The notes under the pieces are model-generated. The model worked only from the letters and a program-made list of their open reading frames with translations, had not been told where the DNA came from and did no database searches. Shown here piece after piece: positions 1 to 6,605 of a stretch of DNA of 8,506 nt (its first letter is position 1; the number at the start of each line of letters is the position of its first letter). This DNA comes from Verrucomicrobiota bacterium. GTDB taxonomy: Bacteria; Verrucomicrobiota; Verrucomicrobiia; Chthoniobacterales; UBA10450. The DNA lies in NCBI GenBank assembly GCA_003218525.1, contig QHNU01000208.1, positions 1 to 8,506 of the forward strand, written 5' to 3'. The translations under genes were made by a program, and so were the position numbers.

Positions 1-585
1 GATCAAGTTCCGCATTACGCCGCCGTGGCGGGGCTGGCGCCGGGCCGGCGCGTTCTTGATTGCTTCAGCAATCAAGGAGCATTCGCGCTCGTATGCGCTC
101 GCGCCGGAGCGAGCGAGATCATTGGCGTTGAAATCCAGGCGAGTGCAATCGAGGGGGCGCGGGAGAATTCCAAGGATAATCAATTGCCGATCCGCTGGGT
201 CGAGCAGGATGTTTTCGAGTACCTGCGTGCGGCGGAGAAAGCGGGCGCAGAGTTTGATTTAATCATTGTCGATCCGCCTTCGTTTACGAAAACAAAGAGC
301 CGTGTGCACGATGCCATCCGCGGATATCGCGAGTTACATCTCCGCGCGTTTAAACTCCTCTCGCGCGACGGGCTTCTCGCGACCTTTTCCTGTTCGCATC
401 ACGTCACCGACTCGATTTTTGCCAGCACAATCTCCAGTACAATCTCCGACGCGCTGGTTGATGCGCGAAAATCGGCGCGACGCTTGCGCCGCTTTGAACA
501 GGCGCTCGATCATCCGGTGCTGCCCAACTTGCCTGAAACAGAATATTTTAAGGGCACGTTGATCGAGATGATGCCGGGCCGGTGA
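1..585 (+). CDS. rlmI: RlmI-like 23S rRNA (cytosine-C5) methyltransferase, 5'-truncated by window edge
   Basis: The reading frame is open from base 1, so this is the C-terminal 194 residues of a gene that starts outside the window; the in-frame GTG at 25 is not a credible start because family sequence continues upstream of it (DQVPHYAA, like the DQR..Y segment of RlmI). It is a class I SAM-dependent methyltransferase. The SAM-binding motif is VLDCFSNQGAFAL, followed by the acidic strand end GVEIQ. The catalytic-loop motif is VDPPSF, then a late strand with FSCSHH. The ending DHPVLPNLPETEYFKG closely follows the COG1092/RlmI C-terminus. Family members are about 390-400 residues with an N-terminal PUA domain, so roughly half is missing here. 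E. coli RlmI makes m5C1962 in 23S rRNA; the same target is inferred, not shown. It converges on the next gene with a two-base gap. Confidence 0.85.
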   Translation, partial: DQVPHYAAVAGLAPGRRVLDCFSNQGAFALVCARAGASEIIGVEIQASAIEGARENSKDNQLPIRWVEQDVFEYLRAAEKAGAEFDLIIVDPPSFTKTKSRVHDAIRGYRELHLRAFKLLSRDGLLATFSCSHHVTDSIFASTISSTISDALVDARKSARRLRRFEQALDHPVLPNLPETEYFKGTLIEMMPGR

Positions 586-587
586 GG

Positions 588-1628
588 CTATTTGTCCGCG
601 ATTGCGAAAAGATGTGCGTGAAGGGGGATGCCTTCCCGGGTATGGACCGGATGTGTGGCGTAAGAAAAAACTTCAACCCTTCGGAAGTACTGTGAAAGCA
701 GCGCGTGCAGGCTAGTGCGAGTGAAAAAATTTTTGTGATCCGCCTCGAGCAAATGCCAGGGAACGACTTGAAGCGAGGCGAAGTATGGGATGATCTCAAG
801 ATTTGGTACCGAAAAAATCGCGCGCTGGCGGATGGCACGTGCGATTTCGGAGAGAAAACGGTTCGGATTGGCAATATGCTCGAGCACTTCAACGCAAATT
901 GCGCAGTCAAACTCCTGATTCTCGACCGGAAAAACTTCTTCGTTCGGTTTGGACTGGCGGTAGGGCAGAGCGCGTCGCTCAAGAATCGCGTGGCAAGCTG
1001 GGTTCACCTCCAAACCCAACCAGGTATGGCCGGCAGCAATGAGGGGCGGGGCATATGCTCCAGCGCCACATCCGACATCGAGGACGCGAGATCGACGCGG
1101 CAAATATTCAAGCACAAACCGGACACCCTCCGGATTTGCTTCTTGGACCGGCGGTCCGGAGCCGTAAATATTTTCGCGGTGGAGCAGCAATTTCTGCGTC
1201 GGCTGAAGAACGTCCCCATAATGCTTTCGGTCCAGGCCCGATGGCACAACCCGGACACTCAAGTCCCCAATCACATGCTTTATTTGGCCGGCATTTTTCA
1301 TTGCCGTGACTCGAATGGTAAGGTCCCGCTCGGCATCGATTGATTGCGGGAAACGCGCCAGGAGACGAAATCTCGCCACATTAGTTCCGCACGATTCTTT
1401 ACCGGACTGGCTTTCCGGATCCGATGAAAGCAATGCAGTTTCGCCGATTAAAGTGTCATTGGACCAAGCTTGAACTCGCCAATTGGAGGGCTCGGCACCT
1501 TCCAGATCGAATCGGCCAGAGATGGGGATCACCTGGTCGAAAACTCGTTCGTGCGGTCCTGGACTATCGATATTTGCGCGAAAATGCGAATTTTCCGGGA
1601 AAAATCTGGAATTCTCAATTGTGCTCAT
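588..1628 (-). CDS. Class I SAM-dependent methyltransferase with N-terminal beta-rich extension
   Basis: This is a 346-residue protein. The C-terminal half is a Rossmann-fold methyltransferase of the UbiG/Methyltransf_11/23 type. Motif I is VLDVGCGAGAYA (about 182-193), the acidic residue for the SAM ribose is in LGLEVN (E207), and a late motif EVLEHIANP sits at 247-255, followed by FSVPN and a histidine-rich C-terminus. Residues about 20-127 are not part of the methyltransferase. They alternate hydrophobic and polar residues in short strands (for example VIPISGRFDL and RVQAWSNDTLIGE), which suggests an Ig-like or other beta-sandwich domain. The substrate cannot be read from sequence; relatives act on small molecules, lipids or sugars. 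The start is ATG at 1628, with no convincing Shine-Dalgarno, and the 5' end faces the coiled-coil gene on the other strand. The gene therefore probably has its own promoter in the short divergent spacer. Confidence 0.85.
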   Translation of the reverse strand: MSTIENSRFFPENSHFRANIDSPGPHERVFDQVIPISGRFDLEGAEPSNWRVQAWSNDTLIGETALLSSDPESQSGKESCGTNVARFRLLARFPQSIDAERDLTIRVTAMKNAGQIKHVIGDLSVRVVPSGLDRKHYGDVLQPTQKLLLHRENIYGSGPPVQEANPEGVRFVLEYLPRRSRVLDVGCGAGAYAPPLIAAGHTWLGLEVNPACHAILERRALPYRQSKPNEEVFPVENQEFDCAICVEVLEHIANPNRFLSEIARAIRQRAIFSVPNLEIIPYFASLQVVPWHLLEADHKNFFTRTSLHALLSQYFRRVEVFSYATHPVHTREGIPLHAHLFAIADK

Positions 1629-1692
1629 TAATGTCCGAAGAGCTGCCGCCGTTTAAGACCACACGGTCATGCGACATCGCGGAAGTATTGTC
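1629..1692. other. Divergent intergenic spacer
   Basis: These 64 bases separate the ATG of the minus-strand methyltransferase from the chosen ATG of the first coiled-coil gene. Promoters for both directions are expected here or inside the neighbouring 5' ends. I do not find a -35/-10 pair with 16-18 base spacing good enough to call. The only recognisable signal is the GGAAG ribosome site at its right edge. Confidence 0.4.
1681..1685 (+). promoter_or_regulatory. Ribosome binding site that decides the start at 1693
   Basis: GGAAG lies seven bases before ATG 1693. The alternative in-frame ATG at 1669 has no purine-rich site upstream and would add eight residues (MRHRGSIV) with no family support. 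The site favours the shorter protein. Confidence 0.6.
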
Positions 1693-2316
1693 ATGCCAGA
1701 ACGAATTCGACCCATCGAGCAAATGTTGGAATTGAGCGACGACGAGGCAGTCACGCCCGAATTGCTGGATACGCAAGTGCAGAAAGCGCAGGAGCAACTG
1801 CTTTCGTTGAAGCGTCAGCAGGAACAGATCGAGAAGCAAAAACGCGAGCTTGAAGAATTAAGCCGGCGACAGGAAGAACTCGATCATGGGCGCGCGGAGA
1901 TGACGGACAAATTAACGCGTTCGCTCGTAATCCTGGAGCGCGAAGCCTACGAGACGCAGAAGAAACTCGAACAACTGCGGGCGACTCGGGAAAGCTTTGG
2001 CCAACATTTGGAGATGTTGGAGGCGATTGATCCGAAGAGTTGGAACCCAGCGGACTTGCACAAGGAATTGAGTCGAGCGCTCAGCACCGTGGACGATGCA
2101 CGCGCGGAATTCAGCCAGCAACGTAGCCGTTTGCAGGCGATCGCGACGCAGGACTCTGAGGAAATGGCATTGCCGGAGGCGACGCCCGAGGCTGGCACAG
2201 CGAACGGGCAGCGACCTTTTTTGCAATGGATGTTGATCGGTTTCGCCTTCTCCTTACCGCTGATTGTGTTTGGCTTGATCGGGCTCGCCCTCTTCTTTTT
2301 CATGGCAAAGGGCTGA
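1693..2316 (+). CDS. Coiled-coil protein with a single C-terminal membrane segment, function unknown
   Basis: I do not recognise this 207-residue protein. Residues about 24-108 are dense in Gln, Glu, Lys, Arg and Leu with heptad-like spacing (QVQKAQEQLLSLKRQQEQ onward), and 122-152 may form a second helix; together they predict a long coiled coil. A low-complexity linker rich in Pro, Glu, Ala and Thr (about 153-173) leads to a hydrophobic segment (about 178-204, containing LIGFAFSLPLIVFGLIGLAL) that ends in MAKG at the C-terminus. There is no signal peptide, so the likely topology is a cytoplasmic coiled coil anchored by its tail. It is first in a tight same-strand run with a second protein of the same layout, gatC, gatA and a GT87 gene. 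The chosen start is ATG 1693, supported by a GGAAG site; ATG 1669 is possible. A structural or scaffold role is only inference. Confidence 0.75.
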   Translation: MPERIRPIEQMLELSDDEAVTPELLDTQVQKAQEQLLSLKRQQEQIEKQKRELEELSRRQEELDHGRAEMTDKLTRSLVILEREAYETQKKLEQLRATRESFGQHLEMLEAIDPKSWNPADLHKELSRALSTVDDARAEFSQQRSRLQAIATQDSEEMALPEATPEAGTANGQRPFLQWMLIGFAFSLPLIVFGLIGLALFFFMAKG

Positions 2317-2325
2317 AATCGCCGC

Positions 2326-2691
2326 ATGCCTCGTCGCTCGCTCAAATCCGGGTCGCCGCTCAACCAGCAACAACAGGAACTCGTCCGGCGCGAGAACGAA
2401 TTGCGCGACCGAGTTCAAAAACTGCAGCGCATGATCGAAGAAGCGCCCCGAGTCGCTGAAGAAAAATCGCGTCAGCAGCGTGAGGAATTGCTGCAACGAG
2501 CAAATGCCGGGGGCAGCCGGCTCGATGCTTCGGTTGCTTTGCGTGACAAACGCTGGGGAGACGAGGAACGTGGAACACGTCGGCGCGGCTCATTGCGGAA
2601 GGAACGGCGAGAAGGCCGAATTATTTTTCTGGTACTAGTCATTGCATTGGCTGCCGCCATCGTGTGGCTGATGACGCATTTCCGTTTCTAA
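2326..2691 (+). CDS. Small coiled-coil protein with C-terminal membrane anchor, function unknown
   Basis: This 121-residue protein has no recognised family. Residues about 14-60 are a predicted coiled coil (QQQQELVRRENELRDRVQKL and following). Next comes a charged, Arg-rich stretch (about 72-97, including RRRGSLRKERREGR). A hydrophobic segment at about 99-116 (IIFLVLVIALAAAIVWLM) is followed only by THFRF. The basic flank before the membrane segment predicts the N-terminal part in the cytoplasm. The layout matches that of the preceding gene, nine bases upstream, although the two are not obviously similar in sequence. AAAGGG lies 13 bases before the ATG, far for a ribosome site, so translation may be coupled to the upstream gene. 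Its TAA shares one A with the ATG of gatC. The coding call is supported by this tight packing and by the clear domain layout. Confidence 0.7.
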   Translation: MPRRSLKSGSPLNQQQQELVRRENELRDRVQKLQRMIEEAPRVAEEKSRQQREELLQRANAGGSRLDASVALRDKRWGDEERGTRRRGSLRKERREGRIIFLVLVIALAAAIVWLMTHFRF

Positions 2692-2981
2692 TGGCAGGGG
2701 AATCGGACCTGGATGTCGCGTATGTCGCGAAACTGGCGAGACTCAATCTCAGCGCCGAAGAAACGCACCTTTTTCAAAAACAGCTCGGTGATGTTTTGAA
2801 GTACGCTGAGAAGTTGAAAGAAATCGACGTCACTGGCGTAGAAGCGGCCGCTCATGCCGTTCCGATTTTCAATGTCTTTCGCGAGGACGAGCCCCGCGAT
2901 TGCTTCACCGCCGAGCAGGCGTTGAGTAATGCGCCGCATCAGGCGAACAATCTTTTTATTGTTCCGAAAGTCGTCGAATGA
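2691..2981 (+). CDS. gatC: Aspartyl/glutamyl-tRNA(Asn/Gln) amidotransferase subunit C
   Basis: GatC is the small subunit that wraps around and stabilises GatA and GatB in the GatCAB complex. That complex converts mischarged Glu-tRNA(Gln) or Asp-tRNA(Asn) to Gln-tRNA(Gln) or Asn-tRNA(Asn) in the cytoplasm. The 96-residue length is typical. Family landmarks are visible: VAKLARLNLSAEE near the N-terminus, LGDVLKYAEKLKEIDVTGVE in the middle, and FREDEP then NAPHQANNLFIVPKVVE at the end. I chose ATG 2691, which overlaps the upstream TAA by one base (TAATG) and suits translational reinitiation. An in-frame GTG at 2664 would add nine residues and lies inside the upstream gene. The stop overlaps the gatA start by four bases (ATGA). 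Confidence 0.95.
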   Translation: MAGESDLDVAYVAKLARLNLSAEETHLFQKQLGDVLKYAEKLKEIDVTGVEAAAHAVPIFNVFREDEPRDCFTAEQALSNAPHQANNLFIVPKVVE

Positions 2982-4462
2982 CGAGGAGTGGCCTTTCGGC
3001 GCTCAGTATTGCTGAGCTCCGACCTTTACTCCGTCGTCGGGAAGTGTCTGCGCGCGAAGTGCTGGAAGCAGTTGAAGAACGGATCAACGCTGTTGATGGA
3101 AAGATTGGTGCATATCTCTCGCGGGATTTTGGCGCGGCCGCGGTGGAAGCCGAAAAAGCGGATGTAAATTTGCCGCTCGGCGGTGTTCCGATCGCCATTA
3201 AAGATATCATCAATGTCGCCGGCCAGCCGTGCACCTGCGCCTCAAAGATTCTGCGCGGATACCGCGCGCCTTACAACGCAACGGTGATTGAAAAATTGCG
3301 TGCAGCCGGAGCAATTCCCTTTGGCAAGACCAACCTGGACGAGTTCGCGATGGGATCCTCGACGGAAAATTCCAGCGCTCAGCTGACGCGCAATCCGTGG
3401 GATTTGTCGCGCGTGCCAGGTGGTTCGAGTGGCGGATCCGCCGCCGCGGTGGCCATCGACGCCGCCTTTGGTGCGTTGGGAACGGACACTGGCGGTTCCA
3501 TTCGACAACCGGCGGCTTTGTCCGGGATTGTTGGGGTGAAACCAAGCTATGGGCGTGTCTCGCGCTACGGGCTGACCGCGTTTGCCTCTTCGCTTGATCA
3601 GGTGGGGTCGCTCACGAAAACCGTACGCGATTCGGCATTAATCATGAACGCGATTGCCGGGCCTGATCCATGCGACACAACTTGCCTGAATGAACCAGTG
3701 CCAGATTACGCCGCCGGACTGGGACGCGGGCTGAAAGGGGTGCGTCTTGGGTTGCCCAAGGAATACATGATTGAAGGCATCGATTCCCCGGTGCGACAGG
3801 CAGTGGACGTGGCGGTGAAGCATCTTGCCTCCCTCGGAGCGGAGATCGTCGAGGTTTCGCTTCCGCACACCGATTATTCGATCAGCGTCTATTATATATT
3901 AGCGACTGCGGAAGCATCGGCGAATCTCGCGCGCTTCGACGGAGTGCGTTACGGCTATCGCGCGGAAAATCCAACCGATCTGCTCGATTTCTACGGCCGC
4001 ACGCGTGAGGAGGGATTTGGTGCAGAGGTGAAGCGCCGAATTATCCTCGGCACTTACGTTCTCAGTTCCGGTTATTACGACGCCTATTATTTGCGTGCGC
4101 AAAAGGTGAGGGAGTTGATCCGGCGCGATTTCGAGCAGGCTCTTGCGAAAGTCGACGCGCTTGTATCCCCGACATCGCCGACACCGGCATTTAAGATTGG
4201 CGAAAAGACATCCGATCCACTCCAGATGTATCTGGCCGATATTTTCACGAACGCCGGTAATCTCGCTGGCATTTGCGGCATCAGTTTACCATGCGGGTTC
4301 GCTCGATCGGAAAGCGGCCGCACATTGCCGATCGGATTACAATTTCTGGGCAAGGCGCTCGACGAAGCGCGCATCTTCGAAATCGCCTACGCCTACGAAC
4401 AAAGCACGGAGTGGCATAAGGCACGGCCGTCGCTCAACGATCAAAACATCGTCGGCAAATAG
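2978..4462 (+). CDS. gatA: Aspartyl/glutamyl-tRNA(Asn/Gln) amidotransferase subunit A (amidase)
   Basis: GatA is the glutaminase subunit of GatCAB: it releases ammonia from glutamine, which travels to GatB for amidation of the tRNA-bound Glu or Asp. The 494 residues match the family's normal length. The amidase-signature catalytic triad is intact: Lys75 in IAIKDIINV, the cis-Ser150 in the glycine/serine loop PGGSSGGSAAAVA, and the nucleophile Ser174 in GTDTGGSIRQPA. The spacing (75 and 24 residues) equals that of S. aureus GatA Lys79/Ser154/Ser178. Other family blocks are PCTCASKIL, GKTNLDEFAMGSSTENS, KPSYGRVSRYGL and, near the end, FTNAGNLAGICGISLPCGF. Translation starts at ATG 2978, overlapping the gatC stop, so the two subunits are probably coupled. 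gatB does not follow; the next gene is a glycosyltransferase. The complex therefore depends on a gatB encoded outside this window. Confidence 0.97.
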   Translation: MTRSGLSALSIAELRPLLRRREVSAREVLEAVEERINAVDGKIGAYLSRDFGAAAVEAEKADVNLPLGGVPIAIKDIINVAGQPCTCASKILRGYRAPYNATVIEKLRAAGAIPFGKTNLDEFAMGSSTENSSAQLTRNPWDLSRVPGGSSGGSAAAVAIDAAFGALGTDTGGSIRQPAALSGIVGVKPSYGRVSRYGLTAFASSLDQVGSLTKTVRDSALIMNAIAGPDPCDTTCLNEPVPDYAAGLGRGLKGVRLGLPKEYMIEGIDSPVRQAVDVAVKHLASLGAEIVEVSLPHTDYSISVYYILATAEASANLARFDGVRYGYRAENPTDLLDFYGRTREEGFGAEVKRRIILGTYVLSSGYYDAYYLRAQKVRELIRRDFEQALAKVDALVSPTSPTPAFKIGEKTSDPLQMYLADIFTNAGNLAGICGISLPCGFARSESGRTLPIGLQFLGKALDEARIFEIAYAYEQSTEWHKARPSLNDQNIVGK

Positions 4463-4475
4463 CGGTTGAATCGCT

Positions 4476-5744
4476 GTGAGTGACCGCTTGCGCCATCTCG
4501 CTGAGGGATTGGACAAGCCGCTGGCACGCCGGCTCATCCTCGGACTGTTTATCGCTGTCGCAGTTACGTTCACCTTGGTTCCATTCGTTCGTTTCCTCCG
4601 ATCTGGCACGGAGATGGACTACCGGACGTGGTTCGACGCCGCCCAGGCCGTGCTTCGAAACCGCGAGATCTATCCGCATTCGGGCGTGTTTCCGTTCATG
4701 TATCCGCCGGCCTGTGCGCTATTGCTGGCGGGCGCGGCAGCAGCGGGTAAACCGGCAATGATTTTGATTCTGGCCCTGCTAAACACGATTGCATGGATCT
4801 TCTGCATCAAATTTTCGGTCGCACTCGCGACCGGTGAGTCTCGGCGATTTGGCACCGCTATCGCCCTCGTTTCGAATGCGGTCGTCGTCGTGTTTATCTG
4901 GTCAAGTTATCACTTGGGTCAGCCGAGCTTGGTTTTGCTGGCGGTAATGCTCGGCGCATTTGCCTGTTTGCGGCGCGATCGCGAGATTTTAGCCGGCGCA
5001 CTCATCGCACTTGCCGCTGGAATTAAGGCATTCCCGCTTCTTGCTATCATCTATCTCCTTTATCGTCGTTACTGGATCGCCACTGCCTCATTGATTCTTT
5101 GTCTCGCGTTTCTTCTCTTTTTGTTGCCTATCCCGATTCGCGGATGGCAGCAAACCGTGGCCGATTTTCGCGAGTGGCAGCGCGGCATGTTGCATTACGA
5201 TCAAGCTGGAATTGCACAGCGAGCAGCGCGCGGCTACAGCTGGAAAAATCAATCGATCTGGGGATTATCGAATCGTCTGTTGCGGCACGTCAGCGCGGAA
5301 GACGAGGGAAAACCTGTGACCTATGCCAATTTCGCCGATCTGAATTTCGAACAGGTGAACGCGGTGATCATGATGATCGCGCTTTTGTTCGGGATTTCGT
5401 TCGTTGCTGTTATGCCGCGGGTGCGGCGTCGTCAGATTGAGCCACTGGAATTCGGGGCGCTATTAATTCTGATCCTTATCTTCACCCCACTCGCGTTTGG
5501 CTATCTGTTTAGCTGGCTAATGCTGCCGCTGGCGTTGCTTCTACATGTCCTGTTGCGATGCGAGCACGCGAGGATCACGGCTCCATTAGTCCTCACCGCG
5601 ACAATCCTGCTTGCGGCAACCGCCGTCGCGCCGCGGGTAATGCAGATTTACGGGAGCGTTTTGTTCGCCGCTCTCGCACTTTATGTAGCGATCGCAGCCG
5701 AGCTGTGGCGCGCAAAATGCGCGTCCGGTTCAGTCGTGCGATAA
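4476..5744 (+). CDS. GT87/DUF2029-type integral membrane glycosyltransferase
   Basis: This 422-residue protein has about nine to eleven hydrophobic segments (roughly 19-38, 77-112, 127-145, 150-165, 171-195, 203-220, 294-312, 325-358, 367-385, 391-409). It has the pattern of GT-C fold family GT87, whose characterised actinobacterial members take mannose from polyprenyl-phosphate-mannose. Landmarks are an Asp in the first extracytoplasmic loop (Asp48 in EMDYRTWFDAAQAV, a candidate for the catalytic Asp), then REIYPHSGVFPFMYPP, HLGQPS at 146-151, AGIKAFPLL at 181-189, and a second loop with KNQSIWGLSNRLL. The acceptor is unknown; a cell-envelope glycan, glycolipid or glycoprotein is likely. The start is GTG 4476, 13 bases after gatA, with no clear ribosome site; the next ATG (4614) would delete the first membrane segment. 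The 3' end overlaps the convergent DPM1-like synthase by 15 bases, a possible supplier of its donor. Confidence 0.8.
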   Translation: MSDRLRHLAEGLDKPLARRLILGLFIAVAVTFTLVPFVRFLRSGTEMDYRTWFDAAQAVLRNREIYPHSGVFPFMYPPACALLLAGAAAAGKPAMILILALLNTIAWIFCIKFSVALATGESRRFGTAIALVSNAVVVVFIWSSYHLGQPSLVLLAVMLGAFACLRRDREILAGALIALAAGIKAFPLLAIIYLLYRRYWIATASLILCLAFLLFLLPIPIRGWQQTVADFREWQRGMLHYDQAGIAQRAARGYSWKNQSIWGLSNRLLRHVSAEDEGKPVTYANFADLNFEQVNAVIMMIALLFGISFVAVMPRVRRRQIEPLEFGALLILILIFTPLAFGYLFSWLMLPLALLLHVLLRCEHARITAPLVLTATILLAATAVAPRVMQIYGSVLFAALALYVAIAAELWRAKCASGSVVR

Positions 5745-6467
5745 CTTCCGTGCCGGAAGCGCCGAGACCGACGGGCTTCGGTAAAACAAGCGCCGGATGA
5801 TGGCACGAGTCCAGCGCAGGGCGAAACGAACTGCTTCCGTCAGTGACATTTTGGAGCGTCCCCGTTCACGATTCTGAAAAACGATTGGCACTTCCCGGAC
5901 GCGCAGTGTCTTGCGGCCACGCACGATCACTTCAAACACGATCTTAAATCCCACCGCTGTCTTCGCGAAGCGCAGCAAACAATCGCGGCGAATGGCGAAA
6001 AAACCGCACATGGAATCGCGAACGCCAGTAAGAGGATAAGCCAAACCGGAGGCGGCTCGCGAGATGACCCGCCGCCAGACCGGCCAACCCGGAGTCGCCC
6101 CGCCGCGGACATAGCGGCTGCCGATGACGAGATCGGCTTCATTCATCAAGATCGGACGTAACAAAGCCCCGATTTGGCGAGGCGGATGACTGAGGTCGGC
6201 GTCCATTACTACGAGCAAGCTCGCGGCTGTCGATTCCGCTCCGGCTACAATCGCTCCTGCTAAACCACGATCAGGGCCCTCTCGTTCCACCAGGCGAACT
6301 CGACGCTTCTCCCCAAAAGCTCGAATTTGTTCACGTGTCCCGTCCGTTGATCCGTCATCAACAAAAACAATTTCGGCAAATGGAAGACCGGTTTGCTCGA
6401 TCTGAGTGATGAGCGCTTCGATGTTCTCCGCCTCCTGCAAGGTCGGAACGATAATCGCTGTTTCCAT
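5730..6467 (-). CDS. DPM1-like polyprenyl-phosphate sugar synthase (GT2 family)
   Basis: This is a 245-residue cytoplasmic GT-A glycosyltransferase resembling dolichyl/polyprenyl-phosphate mannose synthase, which moves a sugar from a nucleotide donor to a polyprenyl phosphate. The start IIVPTLQEAENIEALI is the standard family N-terminus. VDDGSTDGT (37-44 region) binds the nucleotide, and MDADLSHPP (88-96) holds the metal-binding DAD. DLVIGSRYVRGGATPGWPVWRR (in two parts, 112-133) and GFKIVFEV followed by EVPIVFQNRERGRSKM are DPM1-type signatures. There is no C-terminal membrane domain, as in the single-domain class, so it needs to bind the membrane peripherally. The sugar (mannose or glucose) cannot be fixed from sequence. 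ATG 6467 lies seven bases after the CCA end of a tRNA gene on the same strand, so it probably shares that transcript. The 3' end overlaps the convergent GT87 gene. Confidence 0.85.
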   Translation of the reverse strand: METAIIVPTLQEAENIEALITQIEQTGLPFAEIVFVDDGSTDGTREQIRAFGEKRRVRLVEREGPDRGLAGAIVAGAESTAASLLVVMDADLSHPPRQIGALLRPILMNEADLVIGSRYVRGGATPGWPVWRRVISRAASGLAYPLTGVRDSMCGFFAIRRDCLLRFAKTAVGFKIVFEVIVRGRKTLRVREVPIVFQNRERGRSKMSLTEAVRFALRWTRAIIRRLFYRSPSVSALPARKLSHD

Positions 6468-6475
6468 TGCACCTT
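6468..6475 (-). promoter_or_regulatory. Ribosome binding site formed at the tRNA-mRNA junction
   Basis: Read on the minus strand, the tRNA ends CCA and is followed by AGGTGCA and then ATG. The AAGG core has a four-base spacer to the start codon, and its first A is the terminal A of the tRNA. Cleavage at the tRNA 3' end would leave only a seven-base leader on the synthase mRNA. Confidence 0.5.
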
Positions 6476-6550
6476 GGAGCCGACGACGGGATTCGAACCC
6501 GTGACCTGCGGTTTACGAAACCGCTGCTCTACCAGCTGAGCTACGTCGGC
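6475..6550 (-). tRNA. thrT: tRNA-Thr, anticodon CGU (reads ACG)
   Basis: The 76 bases fold into a full cloverleaf by eye. The acceptor stem is GCCGACG/CGTCGGC, the D-arm is GCTC-AGCTGGTA-GAGC, the anticodon stem GCGGT/ACCGC encloses the loop TTCGTAA, the variable loop is AGGTC, and the T-arm is ACGGG-TTCGAAT-CCCGT. The discriminator is U and CCA is encoded in the gene. The anticodon is CGU. G35, U36 and the first pairs G1-C72 and C2-G71 match the threonyl-tRNA synthetase identity set known from E. coli. No intron is present. The gene sits between the metallohydrolase gene (55 bases upstream) and the DPM1-like synthase (7 bases downstream), all on the same strand, which suggests a mixed tRNA-mRNA transcript. 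The symbol is by function only, as naming of the isoacceptor varies. Confidence 0.97.
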
Positions 6551-6605
6551 TTGATCGGGCGGTGGCAAAGATTGCACCCGGCCTCGCCCCGGGCAAGGCG
6601 GAAGC
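6551..6605 (-). other. Spacer between hydrolase stop and tRNA, with two small hairpins
   Basis: Two short inverted repeats can be seen. One is AGGC/GCCT at 6596-6607 with a four-base loop, touching the hydrolase stop codon. The other is CCCGG/CCGGG at 6577-6593 with a seven-base loop. Neither is followed by a T-run on the minus strand, so they do not make a standard intrinsic terminator. They could mark weak attenuation, processing of the tRNA leader, or chance in GC-rich DNA. No promoter for the tRNA is evident in the 55 bases. Confidence 0.3.

Noticed and set aside
705..1343. A 212-codon open frame on the plus strand opposite the methyltransferase
   Set aside because: It is fully antisense to a gene with clear SAM-methyltransferase motifs, has no recognisable motif of its own and no ribosome site.
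2664..2690. GTG 2664 as an upstream start of gatC
   Set aside because: It would place 27 bases of gatC inside the upstream gene and add nine residues not typical of GatC; the ATG in TAATG gives the normal family length.
3890..3902. AT-rich patch inside gatA as a possible insertion scar or internal promoter
   Set aside because: The patch encodes an in-frame segment (VYYILATAEAS) that fits GatA and there is no repeat, frameshift or -35 partner.
5358..5385. Repeated GATCATGAT-like bases as a possible operator
   Set aside because: They lie within a membrane helix of the GT87 gene and are explained by Ile and Met codons.
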